Assembly (NCBI RefSeq): GCF_018141545.1
Contig: NZ_CP064356.1
Coordinates: 868,001-932,000 of the forward strand
From: Miltoncostaea oceani
GTDB lineage: Bacteria > Actinomycetota > Thermoleophilia > Miltoncostaeales > Miltoncostaeaceae
Direction of reading: 5' to 3'
DNA: 64,000 bases
The notes below the pieces were generated by a model. The model saw only the letters and a list, made by a program, of their open reading frames with translations. It was not told the origin of the DNA and ran no database searches. Positions within the stretch are counted from its first letter, which is position 1. Each line of letters starts with the position of its first letter. Shown one piece after another: positions 50,648 to 58,631 of this stretch. Both the position numbers and the translations under genes were made by a program.

Positions 50648-52087
50648 TCAGTAACTGACGTCGTGCGGGTGGCTCTCGCGCAGTCCCCCGGGGGTGATCC
50701 TCACGAACCGGGCGTTGCGGTGGAACTCGGTGATGGTACGGGCGTCGGAGTAGCTCATGCCCGAGCGGAGGCCCCCGACGAGGCCGTGCAGCACCACGGC
50801 GACGGCGTCGCGCAGGGGCACGACCGCCTCGACGCCCTCGGCCACGACCGGCGTGAACTCGGTGTCGTCCTCGGCCTCGAGGGCGCGGCGGGCGTCCGCG
50901 GCGGCGCTGGACGCCATGCCCCGGAAGACCTTGACGCGTCCGCCGTTGCGGGAGACGACGACCCCGGGGCTCTCGGGGGTCCCGGCGAGGAGGTTGCCGA
51001 CCATGACGGTCTCGGCGCCGGCGGCGATGGCCTTGGCGACGTCGCCGCCGAAGCGGATGCCGCCGTCGGCGATCACCGGCACCCCGAACGGGGCGCACGC
51101 CTCGGCGCAGTCCATGACGGCGCTGAGCTGCGGCACGCCGACGCCCGCGACGACGCGGGTGGTGCACACCGAGCCGGGCCCCACGCCGACCTTGACGCCG
51201 TCGGCGCCGGCCTCCGCGAGGTCGCGGGCGCCCTCGGGCGTGGCGACGTTGCCGGCGATGATGTCCGTGGAGCCGCCGAGCGCGTCGCGGATGGTGGCGA
51301 TCGCGCGGACGGCGTGCTCGGCGTGCCCGTGGGCGATGTCGAGCACGACCACGTCGGCGCCGGCGTCCTGCAGCGCCTGGGCGCGCTCGACGTAGTCGCC
51401 GCGCACGCCGATCGCCGCGCCCACCGCGAGGCGCCCGCGGGAGTCCTTGGTGGCCTCCGGCCGCTCGGCGCGCTGAAGGAGGTCGCGGAGGGTGATGAGC
51501 CCGACGAGGCGGTCGTCGTCGTCGACGAGGGGCAGCTTCTCGACCCGTCCGTCGCGGAGGAGGCGCGCGGCCTCCTCGGCGGAGGTGTCGGGCCCGCCGA
51601 CCACGAGCTCCGCGCGCGGGGTCATCAGCTCGCGCACCGGCTGGGCCCGGTCGGTGCGCAGCATGACGTCGCGCCGGGTGAGCAGCCCCTCGAGGCGGTC
51701 GCCGGGGCCGACGACGACGAGGCTGGTGACGCCGAGGCGCTGCGAGGCGTCGGCGGCGTCGGCGAGCGTCGCGTCGGGCGCGATGGTGTGCGGGTCGGGG
51801 ATGACGAGGGCCTCGGCGCGCTTGACCCGCGCGACCTCGGCGACCTGCTGCTCGACGGTGAGGAACCGGTGGACGATGCCGAGCCCGCCGACGCGCGCCA
51901 TCGCGATCGCCATCTCGGACTCGGTGACGGTGTCCATGTTGGCCGAGACGATCGGCGCGGCGAGGCGCAGGTTGCGCGTCAGCCGGCTCGCCACGTCGAC
52001 GTCGGACCGCGACGCGAGGCCGCTGCGCCGCGGCACGAGCAGGACGTCGTCGTAGGAGAGCGCGAGGGGGATGGAGGCGTGATTCAC
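50648..52087 (-). CDS. guaB: IMP dehydrogenase
   Basis: A 479-residue enzyme with the barrel interrupted by a CBS pair (residues about 95-215). [20 protein letters not shown] begins the protein, [20 protein letters not shown] follows, and the active-site loop [20 protein letters not shown] holds the catalytic Cys. [20 protein letters not shown] and [18 protein letters not shown] complete it. The GTG at 52087 stands 6 bases after TATCCT (minus strand), so the mRNA is probably leaderless. A longer frame to 52189 would run into the divergent lipoprotein promoter. First gene of the guaB-tkt-zwf-opcA-pgl block. Confidence 0.93.
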   Translation of the reverse strand: MNHASIPLALSYDDVLLVPRRSGLASRSDVDVASRLTRNLRLAAPIVSANMDTVTESEMAIAMARVGGLGIVHRFLTVEQQVAEVARVKRAEALVIPDPHTIAPDATLADAADASQRLGVTSLVVVGPGDRLEGLLTRRDVMLRTDRAQPVRELMTPRAELVVGGPDTSAEEAARLLRDGRVEKLPLVDDDDRLVGLITLRDLLQRAERPEATKDSRGRLAVGAAIGVRGDYVERAQALQDAGADVVVLDIAHGHAEHAVRAIATIRDALGGSTDIIAGNVATPEGARDLAEAGADGVKVGVGPGSVCTTRVVAGVGVPQLSAVMDCAEACAPFGVPVIADGGIRFGGDVAKAIAAGAETVMVGNLLAGTPESPGVVVSRNGGRVKVFRGMASSAAADARRALEAEDDTEFTPVVAEGVEAVVPLRDAVAVVLHGLVGGLRSGMSYSDARTITEFHRNARFVRITPGGLRESHPHDVSY

Positions 52088-52099
52088 CGGCGGAGGATA
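52088..52099 (-). promoter_or_regulatory. Leaderless-type promoter of guaB
   Basis: On the minus strand TATCCT (52099-52094) is followed by 6 bases and the GTG start at 52087. Confidence 0.5.
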
Positions 52100-52139
52100 G
52101 CCCACCCCCCACGTGCGCCGACCGTCCGCGGCGGTGAGG

Positions 52140-52151
52140 TAGCATCGCCCG
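52140..52151 (+). promoter_or_regulatory. Leaderless-type promoter of the lipoprotein pair
   Basis: TAGCAT (52140-52145), 6 bases, then ATG at 52152. It faces away from the guaB promoter 40 bases upstream. Confidence 0.5.
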
Positions 52152-52655
52152 ATGGCGCCCCGCCCGCCCCTCGCGCTCGCCGTGGGCACCGCGCTCGTGC
52201 TCGCCCTGTCCGGCTGCGGTCAGGCGCCGGCCCCCGAGGCCGACGTGACGCCGACGGAGTACATCGCCGCGGTCCAGGGCCTCCTCGACCCGCCGGCGCA
52301 GATCGCCTCGTCGATCTCGGAGCGCGCGCGCGGCACCGACGCCCCCGCCCCCACCCGCGAGCGGCTCCGGGAGATGGTGGCGACGGCCCGGTCGCGCCTC
52401 GCCTCCTTCCGCGCCCTGCGCCTGCCGGATCCCGCGCTGCGCCGCCAGCGCGACCGCCTCGCCGGGGCGTACGCGCGCCTGATCCCCCGCATGGCCTCCG
52501 TCGCCGAGGCCCTCGCCCCCACCCGAGGGTCGGGCCTGGCGATCGCCGACGGCCTCGCCTCCGTCGGCGCCCGCGCCGACCTGCGTGCCGCCGCCGGACC
52601 GTTCCTGGACGCGTTGAGACAGCTCCCATCCGCCGCCTCGTCGCCCTCGCGCTGA
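52152..52655 (+). CDS. Lipoprotein, 167 residues
   Basis: A signal peptide ending in the lipobox LALSGC directs lipid anchoring at Cys20 or so. The mature part is helical, with an Arg-rich stretch RERLREMVATARSRLASFRA and LRRQRDRLAGAYARLIPRMA, resembling small helical-bundle lipoproteins. It precedes and overlaps a second lipoprotein gene with a similar layout, so the two may have arisen by duplication or act together. Function unknown. Confidence 0.7.
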   Translation: MAPRPPLALAVGTALVLALSGCGQAPAPEADVTPTEYIAAVQGLLDPPAQIASSISERARGTDAPAPTRERLREMVATARSRLASFRALRLPDPALRRQRDRLAGAYARLIPRMASVAEALAPTRGSGLAIADGLASVGARADLRAAAGPFLDALRQLPSAASSPSR

Positions 52656-53110
52656 GCGCCCTCGCCGTCGTGGCCGCCGCCGGGTGCGGTGGCGGCGGCG
52701 CGTCGCTCGCCCCCTCCACGGCCCCCCTGACGGACGGGACCGAGGTGTCGCCCCAGCGGTACCTCGCCGACACGGCCGCCGCCGCGGCCGCCGTGAACGC
52801 CTTCTCCGACGCCCTCTCGGACGTGGGCGCGACGGCCCGCCCGGCGACGCTGCGCCGCGTCGCGCGGGAGCTGCAGGAGCCCTTCGACACGACCGTCGCC
52901 ATCTCCGAGCGGCTCGCGGCGGCCCGCCTCCAGGACCGGCGCCTCGAGGCGCAGCGCGGCCGCGCCGCCCCCCTGCTGGCGGACGTGGTGGACGCGATGA
53001 CCCTCGTCGTCAACGCGGCGGAGGCCGGCGACCCGGAGGCGGCCGAGGTGGCGTCGACGGAGTTCTCGACCGCGATCGGCGAATTGCGGAAGCTCCCCGC
53101 CGCCTCCTGA
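52628..53110 (+). CDS. Lipoprotein, 160 residues, probable ATC start
   Basis: A lipobox-bearing signal peptide, RRLVALALSALAVVAAAGC, is plain, with the two arginines as the n-region. Directly before the arginines stands ATC (52628). No ATG, GTG or TTG occurs in frame in the roughly 60 codons upstream, so ATC is the likely start, within the 3' end of the preceding lipoprotein gene (28-base overlap). The mature part is helical and acidic: ADTAAAAAAVNAFSDALSDV, PFDTTVAISERLAAARLQDR and DAMTLVVNAAEAGDPEAAEV. Function unknown. Confidence 0.75.
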   Translation: MRRLVALALSALAVVAAAGCGGGGASLAPSTAPLTDGTEVSPQRYLADTAAAAAAVNAFSDALSDVGATARPATLRRVARELQEPFDTTVAISERLAAARLQDRRLEAQRGRAAPLLADVVDAMTLVVNAAEAGDPEAAEVASTEFSTAIGELRKLPAAS

Positions 53111-53216
53111 CCCGGGGGCGGGTGTAGGGATCCGCGGGCGGTGCCGATGATCGGGGTGCGCCGCCCCCGTGGGGCGGCCGGTCCGATCGACGACGGTTGC
53201 GCCAAGGATGGTGTCG

Positions 53217-53876
53217 GTGACCCAGGCCCCGGTTCGGGTGCTCATCGCAAGCCGCAGCCCGGCATGGGCGGCCGGGATCGCCGGCTTCCTGGCGGTCCCC
53301 CCGATCGAGGTCGAGACCGCCTTCACCGTCGACGCCGCCCTCGCCGCCATGGCCGCGGCGCCGGTCGACGCGGTCGTGCTGGACCGCGTGCTGGCCGACG
53401 CCCCCGGCGCCGAGCTCGCCGACGAGATCCGCACGCGGCACCCCGCGGCGCGGATGCTGTTCGCGGTCGACGACGCGTCGCCGGAGGCGCAGCTCGAGGC
53501 GCTCGCCGCGGGCGCGGCCGGGTGCCTCCTGCCCACCTGGACCCGCGACGCCGTGCTCGACGCGCTGCATGACGCGTTGCGGGGCGTCGGGCGGTTCGAC
53601 GTCGATGCCCTCCGCCCCCTCGCCGACCTCGCGCGGCGCACGGCGCCCCGCCAGATGCTGCTGACCGAGCAGGAGCGCGTGGTGCTCCGCCTCATGCGGC
53701 AGCGGCTGACCTACAAGGAGATCGCCCAGCGCCTCGGCGTCTCGTGGCACACCGTCCGCACCCACGCCCAGTCGATCCTGCGCAAGTCGGGGGTCCACTC
53801 CCGCCGCGACCTCGACGCCTGGGACGCCCGGCTGGGCGACCCCGCGCCGGAGCCCGACCCCGTGGCGCGCCCGTGA
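53217..53876 (+). CDS. LuxR/NarL-type regulator with degenerate receiver
   Basis: A 219-residue protein. Residues about 5-115 form a receiver-like fold (VRVLIASRSPAWAAGIAGFL, DAVVLDRVLADAPGAELADE), which lacks the N-terminal acidic pair but keeps an Asp at the phospho-acceptor position. The C-terminal helix-turn-helix is MLLTEQERVVLRLMRQRLTY followed by KEIAQRLGVSWHTVRTHAQS. Without the acidic pocket, phosphorylation is doubtful and it may respond to protein contact. The GTG at 53217 follows AAGGA by 8 bases; an ATG three codons earlier is possible. No kinase gene is adjacent. The stop overlaps the small membrane protein gene. Confidence 0.82.
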   Translation: MTQAPVRVLIASRSPAWAAGIAGFLAVPPIEVETAFTVDAALAAMAAAPVDAVVLDRVLADAPGAELADEIRTRHPAARMLFAVDDASPEAQLEALAAGAAGCLLPTWTRDAVLDALHDALRGVGRFDVDALRPLADLARRTAPRQMLLTEQERVVLRLMRQRLTYKEIAQRLGVSWHTVRTHAQSILRKSGVHSRRDLDAWDARLGDPAPEPDPVARP

Positions 53877-54112
53877 TGCGACGTCGCATCGCCCCGCCGG
53901 CGGGGCTCGCGCTGCTCCTCGCCGGCGGGGCGCTGCTGGTGCGCGTCACGGTCATGACGCTGGCGGGCGACGCCGGGCGGTACGCCTGGCTCTTCACGGC
54001 CGCCGCGTGCGTCCTCGGCGGGGTCGCCCTCGTCCTGGTCGCGCTCCCCAAGATCGCCGCCCCCGCGGAGGGGGCGGCGGACCAGCCCACACCCGAGCTG
54101 CCGCGCGGGTGA
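53876..54112 (+). CDS. Small membrane protein, 78 residues
   Basis: Two membrane helices (LALLLAGGALLVRVTVMTLA and YAWLFTAAACVLGGVALVLV) are joined by a short polar loop, with an Arg-rich N-terminus and a Pro-rich tail. The ATG overlaps the regulator stop by one base (TGATG), so it is co-translated with it. Function unknown. Confidence 0.65.
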   Translation: MRRRIAPPAGLALLLAGGALLVRVTVMTLAGDAGRYAWLFTAAACVLGGVALVLVALPKIAAPAEGAADQPTPELPRG

Positions 54113-54117
54113 GGGAG

Positions 54118-54165
54118 CCCGGACCGGAGGGGGCCTTCGGGAGGCAGGCCCCCTCCGGCTCCGGG
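54118..54165. terminator. Bidirectional hairpin
   Basis: 18-base arms, 54118-54135 and 54147-54165, pair with a single bulged base and an 11-base loop. It lies between the convergent membrane-protein and nitronate monooxygenase-like genes. Confidence 0.75.
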
Positions 54166-54170
54166 CAGGA

Positions 54171-55265
54171 CTATCCGGCGTCGTCCGGCAGGCCCCGGAT
54201 CACGGCGATCGCCTCGGCGACCGTCTCGCGCAGGATCTCCCCCGCGGGACGGGGCGCCCCGGCGAGGCCGGCGGCCTGGCCCGCCCAGAGGGCGATCAGC
54301 TCCGGCTCGTCGGCGCGGGCCGCCGCGCTCCGCAGGTCGGCGCTCGCGGCGGCCTGCCGCGGGTAGCCGAGGGCGGGCGGGCCCTCCGCCTCGAGCGTGT
54401 CGACCAGGCGGTTGCGCAGGCCGCGCGCGGGCCGGCCCGAGATCGCCCGGGTGATGACGGTGTCGGTGTCCCGCGCGCTCGCGACCCGCCGCCGGTAGCC
54501 GTCGGGTGCGCCGCTCTCGAGCGCCACCAGGAAGCGGGTCCCCATCTGGACGCCCTGCGCCCCGAGGGCGAGGGCGGCGGCGAGGCCGCGGCCGTCCATG
54601 ATGGCCCCGGCCGCCACGACCGGGACCTCGACCGCCGCGACCACCTGCGGGACCAGCGCGAACGTGCCGACGAGCGGCACGCTGCCGTCGCGGGGCACCT
54701 CGAACGTCGACCGGTGCCCCCCGGCCTCGGAGCCCTGGGCGACGATGACGTCGGCGCCGGACGCGACGGACCGCTCGGCGTCGGCCACCGACGAGGCCAT
54801 GACGACGAGCGGGACGCCGGCGGCGGCGGCGAGGTCGGCCACCTCCGCGGGGTCGCCGAGGCCGACGCTCACGACGGCCGCGCCGGCGGCGAGGGCGGTG
54901 GCGACGAGCTCGCGGGGGGTCGCCGGGACGGGCGGGGTGGGTGCCTCGGGCGGCAGCCCCATGCCGGTCCGCAGCCCGGCGATCGCGGGCCGGGGGTCGC
55001 CGCCGTCGGGGTCGGGGGCGGTCGCCGGGGCGACCAGGACGTTCACCGCGATCGGCGCGTCGGTCAGCTCGCGCGCACGGCGCACGGCGGCGTCGACCGC
55101 GGCGATGGACATGCCGGTGATGCCGAAGGCGCCGAGGCCCCCGGCCTCCGAGACCGCGGCCACCAGCTCGGGCGTCGTCGGGCCGCCCGCCATCCCGGCG
55201 AGGAGCACGGGGTGGCGGATCCCGAGGGTCCGGCAGAGCGGCGAGTCAGACAGGCGTCGAGACAT
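54171..55265 (-). CDS. Nitronate monooxygenase-like FMN enzyme
   Basis: A 364-residue flavin TIM barrel. The opening LGIRHPVLLAGMAGGPTTPE, then ELVAAVSEAGGLGAFGITGM, the ADVIVAQGSEAGGHRSTFEV segment (active-site His in G-G-H), FALVPQVVAAVEVPVVAAGA and ALALGAQGVQMGTRFLVALE are the hallmarks of the nitronate monooxygenase/2-nitropropane dioxygenase family. FabK-type enoyl reductases share them. Substrate unknown. ATG at 55265. It diverges from the 32-residue ORF. Confidence 0.88.
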   Translation of the reverse strand: MSRRLSDSPLCRTLGIRHPVLLAGMAGGPTTPELVAAVSEAGGLGAFGITGMSIAAVDAAVRRARELTDAPIAVNVLVAPATAPDPDGGDPRPAIAGLRTGMGLPPEAPTPPVPATPRELVATALAAGAAVVSVGLGDPAEVADLAAAAGVPLVVMASSVADAERSVASGADVIVAQGSEAGGHRSTFEVPRDGSVPLVGTFALVPQVVAAVEVPVVAAGAIMDGRGLAAALALGAQGVQMGTRFLVALESGAPDGYRRRVASARDTDTVITRAISGRPARGLRNRLVDTLEAEGPPALGYPRQAAASADLRSAAARADEPELIALWAGQAAGLAGAPRPAGEILRETVAEAIAVIRGLPDDAG

Positions 55266-55293
55266 TGCCCACGTGAACGGCCTGCACCGCCGG

Positions 55294-55320
55294 TAAGGAA
55301 TCGCACCCGGACACCGATAG
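55294..55320 (+). promoter_or_regulatory. Sigma-28 (FliA/WhiG)-like promoter
   Basis: TAAG (55294-55297), exactly 15 bases, then ACCGATAG (55313-55320). Against TAAA-N15-GCCGATAA this matches 3 of 4 and 6 of 8. A start near 55327 would give a leader of about 52 bases with GGAGAGG before the small ORF. Confidence 0.45.
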
Positions 55321-55378
55321 AGGGGGCAAGCCGGGCCTCACACCGGATCGTCCCCTCTACACGGAGAGGTTACACCAC

Positions 55379-55477
55379 ATGCGCCGTCACCTTATCGCCG
55401 TCTACGTCGCCGGTGCCACCGTCGCCACGCTCGTCGCCGCCAACGCGGCCGTCGCCGCGACCTGGATCCGCCGCTAA
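55379..55477 (+). CDS. 32-residue membrane peptide
   Basis: ATG at 55379 to TAA at 55475-55477. One hydrophobic helix (LIAVYVAGATVATLVAANAA) lies between basic ends (MRRH... and ...WIRR). GGAGAGG stands 9 bases upstream. Third codon positions are mostly G or C. A sigma-28-like promoter precedes it. The use of TAA is unusual here, where most genes end in TGA. No family is known to me. Confidence 0.6.
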   Translation: MRRHLIAVYVAGATVATLVAANAAVAATWIRR

Positions 55478-55523
55478 GCGCACCACGCCTCCCACGAGGT
55501 CCGGGTGCTGACCGCCCCGGGCC

Positions 55524-56180
55524 TCAGAGGTCCCCGGGCTCGGCCAGAAGACGGTCGATCGCACCGGTGATCGCGGGGTCGTCCGGCTCGACGGACGACG
55601 CGAAGCGCGCCACGAGGCGCCCCCGCCGGTCGAGCAGGTACTTCGTGAAGTTCCAGTCGGGCTCCGCACCGGCCGGCCCGCCGCGCGCGGCGATGGCCGC
55701 GAACACCGGCTGCGCCCGCGGCGCCGTCACGCGACCGGGCGCCGCCATGGGGAATCCCACCCCGTAGTTCAGCTCGCAGAACGCCGCGATCTCGGCCGCG
55801 TCGTCCAGCTCCTGGCGGAAGTCGTCGCTCGGGAACCCGACCACGGTCAGCCCCTCGTCGCCGCGCTCCTCGTCGAGCGCCTCGAGCCCCTCGAACTGCG
55901 GCGTGAACCCGCACTTGCTCGCGGTGTTCACGACGAGCACGACGCGGCCGCGCAGGCGCGCGGCCGGGAGGGTGCCGCCGGTCAGGAGCTCGATCGGGCC
56001 GCGGACGACGGGCGCCCCGCGCGCGGAGCCCTCCGGCAGGGTGGTCGCCGTGGTCGTCGCGGGGATCCCGCCCGACGCGGCGGGGGGCGGGTCGTCGCCC
56101 GCGCAGCCCGCCGCGGCGAGGCCGAGGGCGGTGAGCGCGACGGCCGCGAGCAGCCGGGGGAGGGGGCGGGAACCGGTCAT
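55524..56180 (-). CDS. Lipoprotein glutathione peroxidase family protein
   Basis: A 218-residue protein. The lipoprotein signal ends in GLAAAGC, then a Thr/Pro-rich linker to about residue 55. The thioredoxin-fold domain follows: VVLVVNTASKCGFTPQFEGL has Cys in the place of selenocysteine, GLTVVGFPSDDFRQEL follows, and AEPDWNFTKYLLDRRGRLVA carries the conserved W-N-F motif. It should reduce peroxides using thioredoxin, on the outer face of the membrane. The ATG at 56180 overlaps the stop of the M14 peptidase gene (ATGA). Confidence 0.88.
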   Translation of the reverse strand: MTGSRPLPRLLAAVALTALGLAAAGCAGDDPPPAASGGIPATTTATTLPEGSARGAPVVRGPIELLTGGTLPAARLRGRVVLVVNTASKCGFTPQFEGLEALDEERGDEGLTVVGFPSDDFRQELDDAAEIAAFCELNYGVGFPMAAPGRVTAPRAQPVFAAIAARGGPAGAEPDWNFTKYLLDRRGRLVARFASSVEPDDPAITGAIDRLLAEPGDL

Positions 56181-57058
56181 CCACCCGAGGGTACGGGCGG
56201 GCGGGCGGTCCGGACCAGGGGATCCTCCCGCGCCAGGCGGGCGGTCGCGAGCAGCGCGCGCCGGTGCCGCGCGATCGCGGCGGGCGCCGGCGCGCCGCCC
56301 GGCAGCTCCACTACGAACGCGCTGCCGCCCGCCCGGTTCTGCCAGCGCGTGGCGACGCCCGGCAGGTACCCGAGCCGTCGCGCGGGGAGGCCGGCCACCC
56401 GCGCGTACGTCCGGGGGAGGGCCCCGTCGCGGGCGGTGCCGGTGTCCACGAGGGCGAGGGCCTGGTGGTACCAGACGGTCACGTCCGGCCGCAGCCGCCG
56501 GATCAGGCGGGCCGCGACGCGCGACTCCGGCTCGGACAGGGCACGCGGCCCCGCGTGGTACGTGTCGAACGGGCGGCCCCGCGCCCGCCACCCGTCGGGG
56601 AAGTTGCGGTTCAGGTCGACTCCGCGGGCGTTCTGCCGGGTGCCGGCGGCGGCGCCGTCGGGGTTGAGGTCGGGGACGACCCAGAGCGCCACGTCCCGCA
56701 GCGCCGGCGGGCGGCGCCGCAGCGCGGCCGCCAGCACCCGGCCGGCGCCCTCATCCCCGTGCACCGACCCGACCACCAGCACGCGGACCGGCGCGGAGCG
56801 GTCGCCGATCACCGACACGCGAACGGGACGTCCCTCCGCGGAGCGCCCCAGCACCGCGTCGTGGACCGGCGGGGCGGGCGCGGCGCCGCCCGGGGGCGTC
56901 GCGACGAGCAGCACGAGGGCGGCGGCCGTCCCGGTCAGGACGGCCGCGGCGCGCCTCCGGTCAGTCGGCGGCGGCGGCGAGGCTGAGAGCCTCCTCGCGC
57001 GCCCGCACGACCTCCCACGGGATGGTGATCGACCGGCCGTCCATCTCGACGGCGCCAC
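56177..57058 (-). CDS. Zinc carboxypeptidase (M14 family), secreted
   Basis: A metallopeptidase with zinc ligands H and E in VVGSVHGDEGAGRVLAAALR, the third ligand probably in VTVWYHQALALVDT, substrate residues in LNPDGAAAGTRQNARGVDLN and RNFPDGW, and the catalytic Glu in AFVVELPGGAPAP. The signal helix (TGTAAALVLLVATPPGGAAP) is preceded by RRR. The start is unclear: the ATG at 57058 gives 293 residues but overlaps the Crp gene by 98 bases. No better ATG/GTG/TTG exists before the signal helix. Relatives include murein peptide amidases, so peptidoglycan peptides are a possible substrate. Confidence 0.78.
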   Translation of the reverse strand: MAPSRWTAGRSPSRGRSCGRARRLSASPPPPTDRRRAAAVLTGTAAALVLLVATPPGGAAPAPPVHDAVLGRSAEGRPVRVSVIGDRSAPVRVLVVGSVHGDEGAGRVLAAALRRRPPALRDVALWVVPDLNPDGAAAGTRQNARGVDLNRNFPDGWRARGRPFDTYHAGPRALSEPESRVAARLIRRLRPDVTVWYHQALALVDTGTARDGALPRTYARVAGLPARRLGYLPGVATRWQNRAGGSAFVVELPGGAPAPAAIARHRRALLATARLAREDPLVRTARPPVPSGG

Positions 57059-57710
57059 TGGCGCGCAGCTTGCTGAAGGCCGTGGTGACGGCCTCGCGGG
57101 AGGCGCCGACCAGTGACGCCCACTGGGCGTGGGTCAGCTCGAGCCGCAGCTCGATGCCGTCGCGCGTCGCCACGCCGAAGCGCTCGGCGAGCTGGTAGAG
57201 GCGCGCCCGCAGGCGGTCCTCCACGCGCATCTCGCTGACCAGGGCGACGGTCTCGCGGAGCATCGCGACGCGGTCGGAGAGGAGCTCCGCCAGGTTCCGG
57301 CCGAGGCGCGGGTAGCGGGCGATGAGGCCCTCCACGGCGCGACCCGACAGGGGCGACACGGCCGAGTCCTCGAGCGCGGTGACGCTCGCCGCCGGCGCGT
57401 CGCCGAGCGTCGAGTAGATCGCGCCCGCGTCGAGCAGCGAGATCATGATCTCGTGACCCGGTGCGGTGCTCTCGAACATGGCGAGGCGGCCGTCGCGCAC
57501 CACGAAGAGGTGGTCGGAGCGCCCGAGGGGCTCCGGCATGGCCGCGCCACGCGGCCAGCGCACGAGGGGGAGACGGCTGTCGAGGAGGGTGAGGTCGCGT
57601 TCGGGGAGTCCGGCGAACAGGTCCATGCGGGTCAAACCGATGCGTCCGGGGCCCCTCACGCCCGAGCTCCTGAAGCCGTTTTCGCGAAGTTCTGAGAGGG
57701 CCGTCGCCAT
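56961..57710 (-). CDS. Crp/Fnr-family transcriptional regulator
   Basis: A 249-residue regulator. A cyclic-nucleotide-binding-like beta roll occupies about 28-145 (LFAGLPERDLTLLDSRLPLV, HLFVVRDGRLAMFESTAPGH). A dimerisation helix follows (LSDRVAMLRETVALVSEMRV), then a winged helix with LELTHAQWASLVGASREAVT and SKLRASGAVEMDGRSITI. The cAMP phosphate-binding R-S/T pair is not obvious, so the ligand is uncertain. There is no Fnr-type Cys cluster. ATG at 57710. It diverges from the DtxR-type gene and is followed by the M14 peptidase and peroxidase. Confidence 0.9.
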   Translation of the reverse strand: MATALSELRENGFRSSGVRGPGRIGLTRMDLFAGLPERDLTLLDSRLPLVRWPRGAAMPEPLGRSDHLFVVRDGRLAMFESTAPGHEIMISLLDAGAIYSTLGDAPAASVTALEDSAVSPLSGRAVEGLIARYPRLGRNLAELLSDRVAMLRETVALVSEMRVEDRLRARLYQLAERFGVATRDGIELRLELTHAQWASLVGASREAVTTAFSKLRASGAVEMDGRSITIPWEVVRAREEALSLAAAAD

Positions 57711-57857
57711 TGCGGGGACTGTGGCACTCGTTTGTTATGGAGCACTAAGAACGGATGCAAGATGTAGGTGTGATGCCCGTCTGGGGGATCTCCAACCCCC
57801 CGTGCCCGCACGTGTGGATACGATCCCGGGACCGTCCCGGCCAGGGAGCGCAACCCG

Positions 57858-58523
57858 GTGGACCGTCCCAGCCCCGCCGTTCAGGACTACCTGAAGGCGA
57901 TCTATCAGCTCGACGAACAGGCCGAGAGCGACGGTCCGGTGACCACCACCCAGGTCGCGGAGGCGCTCGCCGTGACGACGGCCTCCGCGAGCAACATGCT
58001 CAAGAAGCTGGACGGCCTCGGCTACGTGGTCCAGGTGAAGCGCCAGGGCGTGGAGCTCACCGAGACGGGCCGTCAGGCGGCGCTCGAGGTGATCCGGCAC
58101 CACCGGCTGCTCGAGACCTACCTCGCGACCCGCCTCGGGATGCCGTGGGACGAGGTGCACCGCGAGGCCGAGGTGCTGGAGCACCACGTGTCCGGCGCGC
58201 TCGCCGACCGCATCGCCGAGGTCCTCGGGCACCCGGAGCGCGACCCCCACGGTCACCCCATCCCGACGAGCGCGGGTCAGCTGACGACCACGCCGGCCCG
58301 CCGCCTCTCCGAGCTGCCGCAGGGCACGACGGCGGTCGTCGGCCGCGTCGACGACCGCGACGACGCCCTCCTGCGGTTCCTCGCCGAGCGGGACCTGGTG
58401 CCGGACGCGGCGGTGGAGGTGCTGGAGCACGCGCCGTTCGGGGGCCCGATCTCGGTGCGCGTCGGCGGGGACCGCGTGGTGGAGGTCCCCCCGGCCGCGG
58501 CCAACGCGGTGCACGTGGTCTAG
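57858..58523 (+). CDS. DtxR/MntR-family metal-dependent regulator
   Basis: A 221-residue regulator. The N-terminal helix-turn-helix spans VQDYLKAIYQLDEQAESDG and VAEALAVTTASASNMLKKLD. The dimerisation domain carries metal ligands in EVIRHHRLLETYLATRLGMP and EAEVLEHHVSGALADRIAEV. The C-terminal SH3-like FeoA domain begins near residue 145 (LSELPQGTTAVVGRVDDRDD). IdeR/DtxR members sense Fe2+ and MntR members Mn2+; the H-H-R and E-x-x-H residues do not settle which. GTG at 57858 after an ordinary leader region. Confidence 0.9.
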   Translation: MDRPSPAVQDYLKAIYQLDEQAESDGPVTTTQVAEALAVTTASASNMLKKLDGLGYVVQVKRQGVELTETGRQAALEVIRHHRLLETYLATRLGMPWDEVHREAEVLEHHVSGALADRIAEVLGHPERDPHGHPIPTSAGQLTTTPARRLSELPQGTTAVVGRVDDRDDALLRFLAERDLVPDAAVEVLEHAPFGGPISVRVGGDRVVEVPPAAANAVHVV

Positions 58524-58631
58524 GTCCACGGGACCGCGGGGGCCCTGTGCGGGCCCCGGTGGGCGTGGGACACTCCCGGGTGGTGACCGGTCGCCCCTCC
58601 CGCGGCCGACGCCGCGACACGAGGAGCACAG

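Noticed and set aside
56916-57058. CTG or GTG internal starts for the M14 peptidase
   Set aside because: Starting at GTG 56917 or CTG 56944 would remove the basic n-region of the signal peptide, so the ATG at 57058 is kept despite the 98-base overlap.
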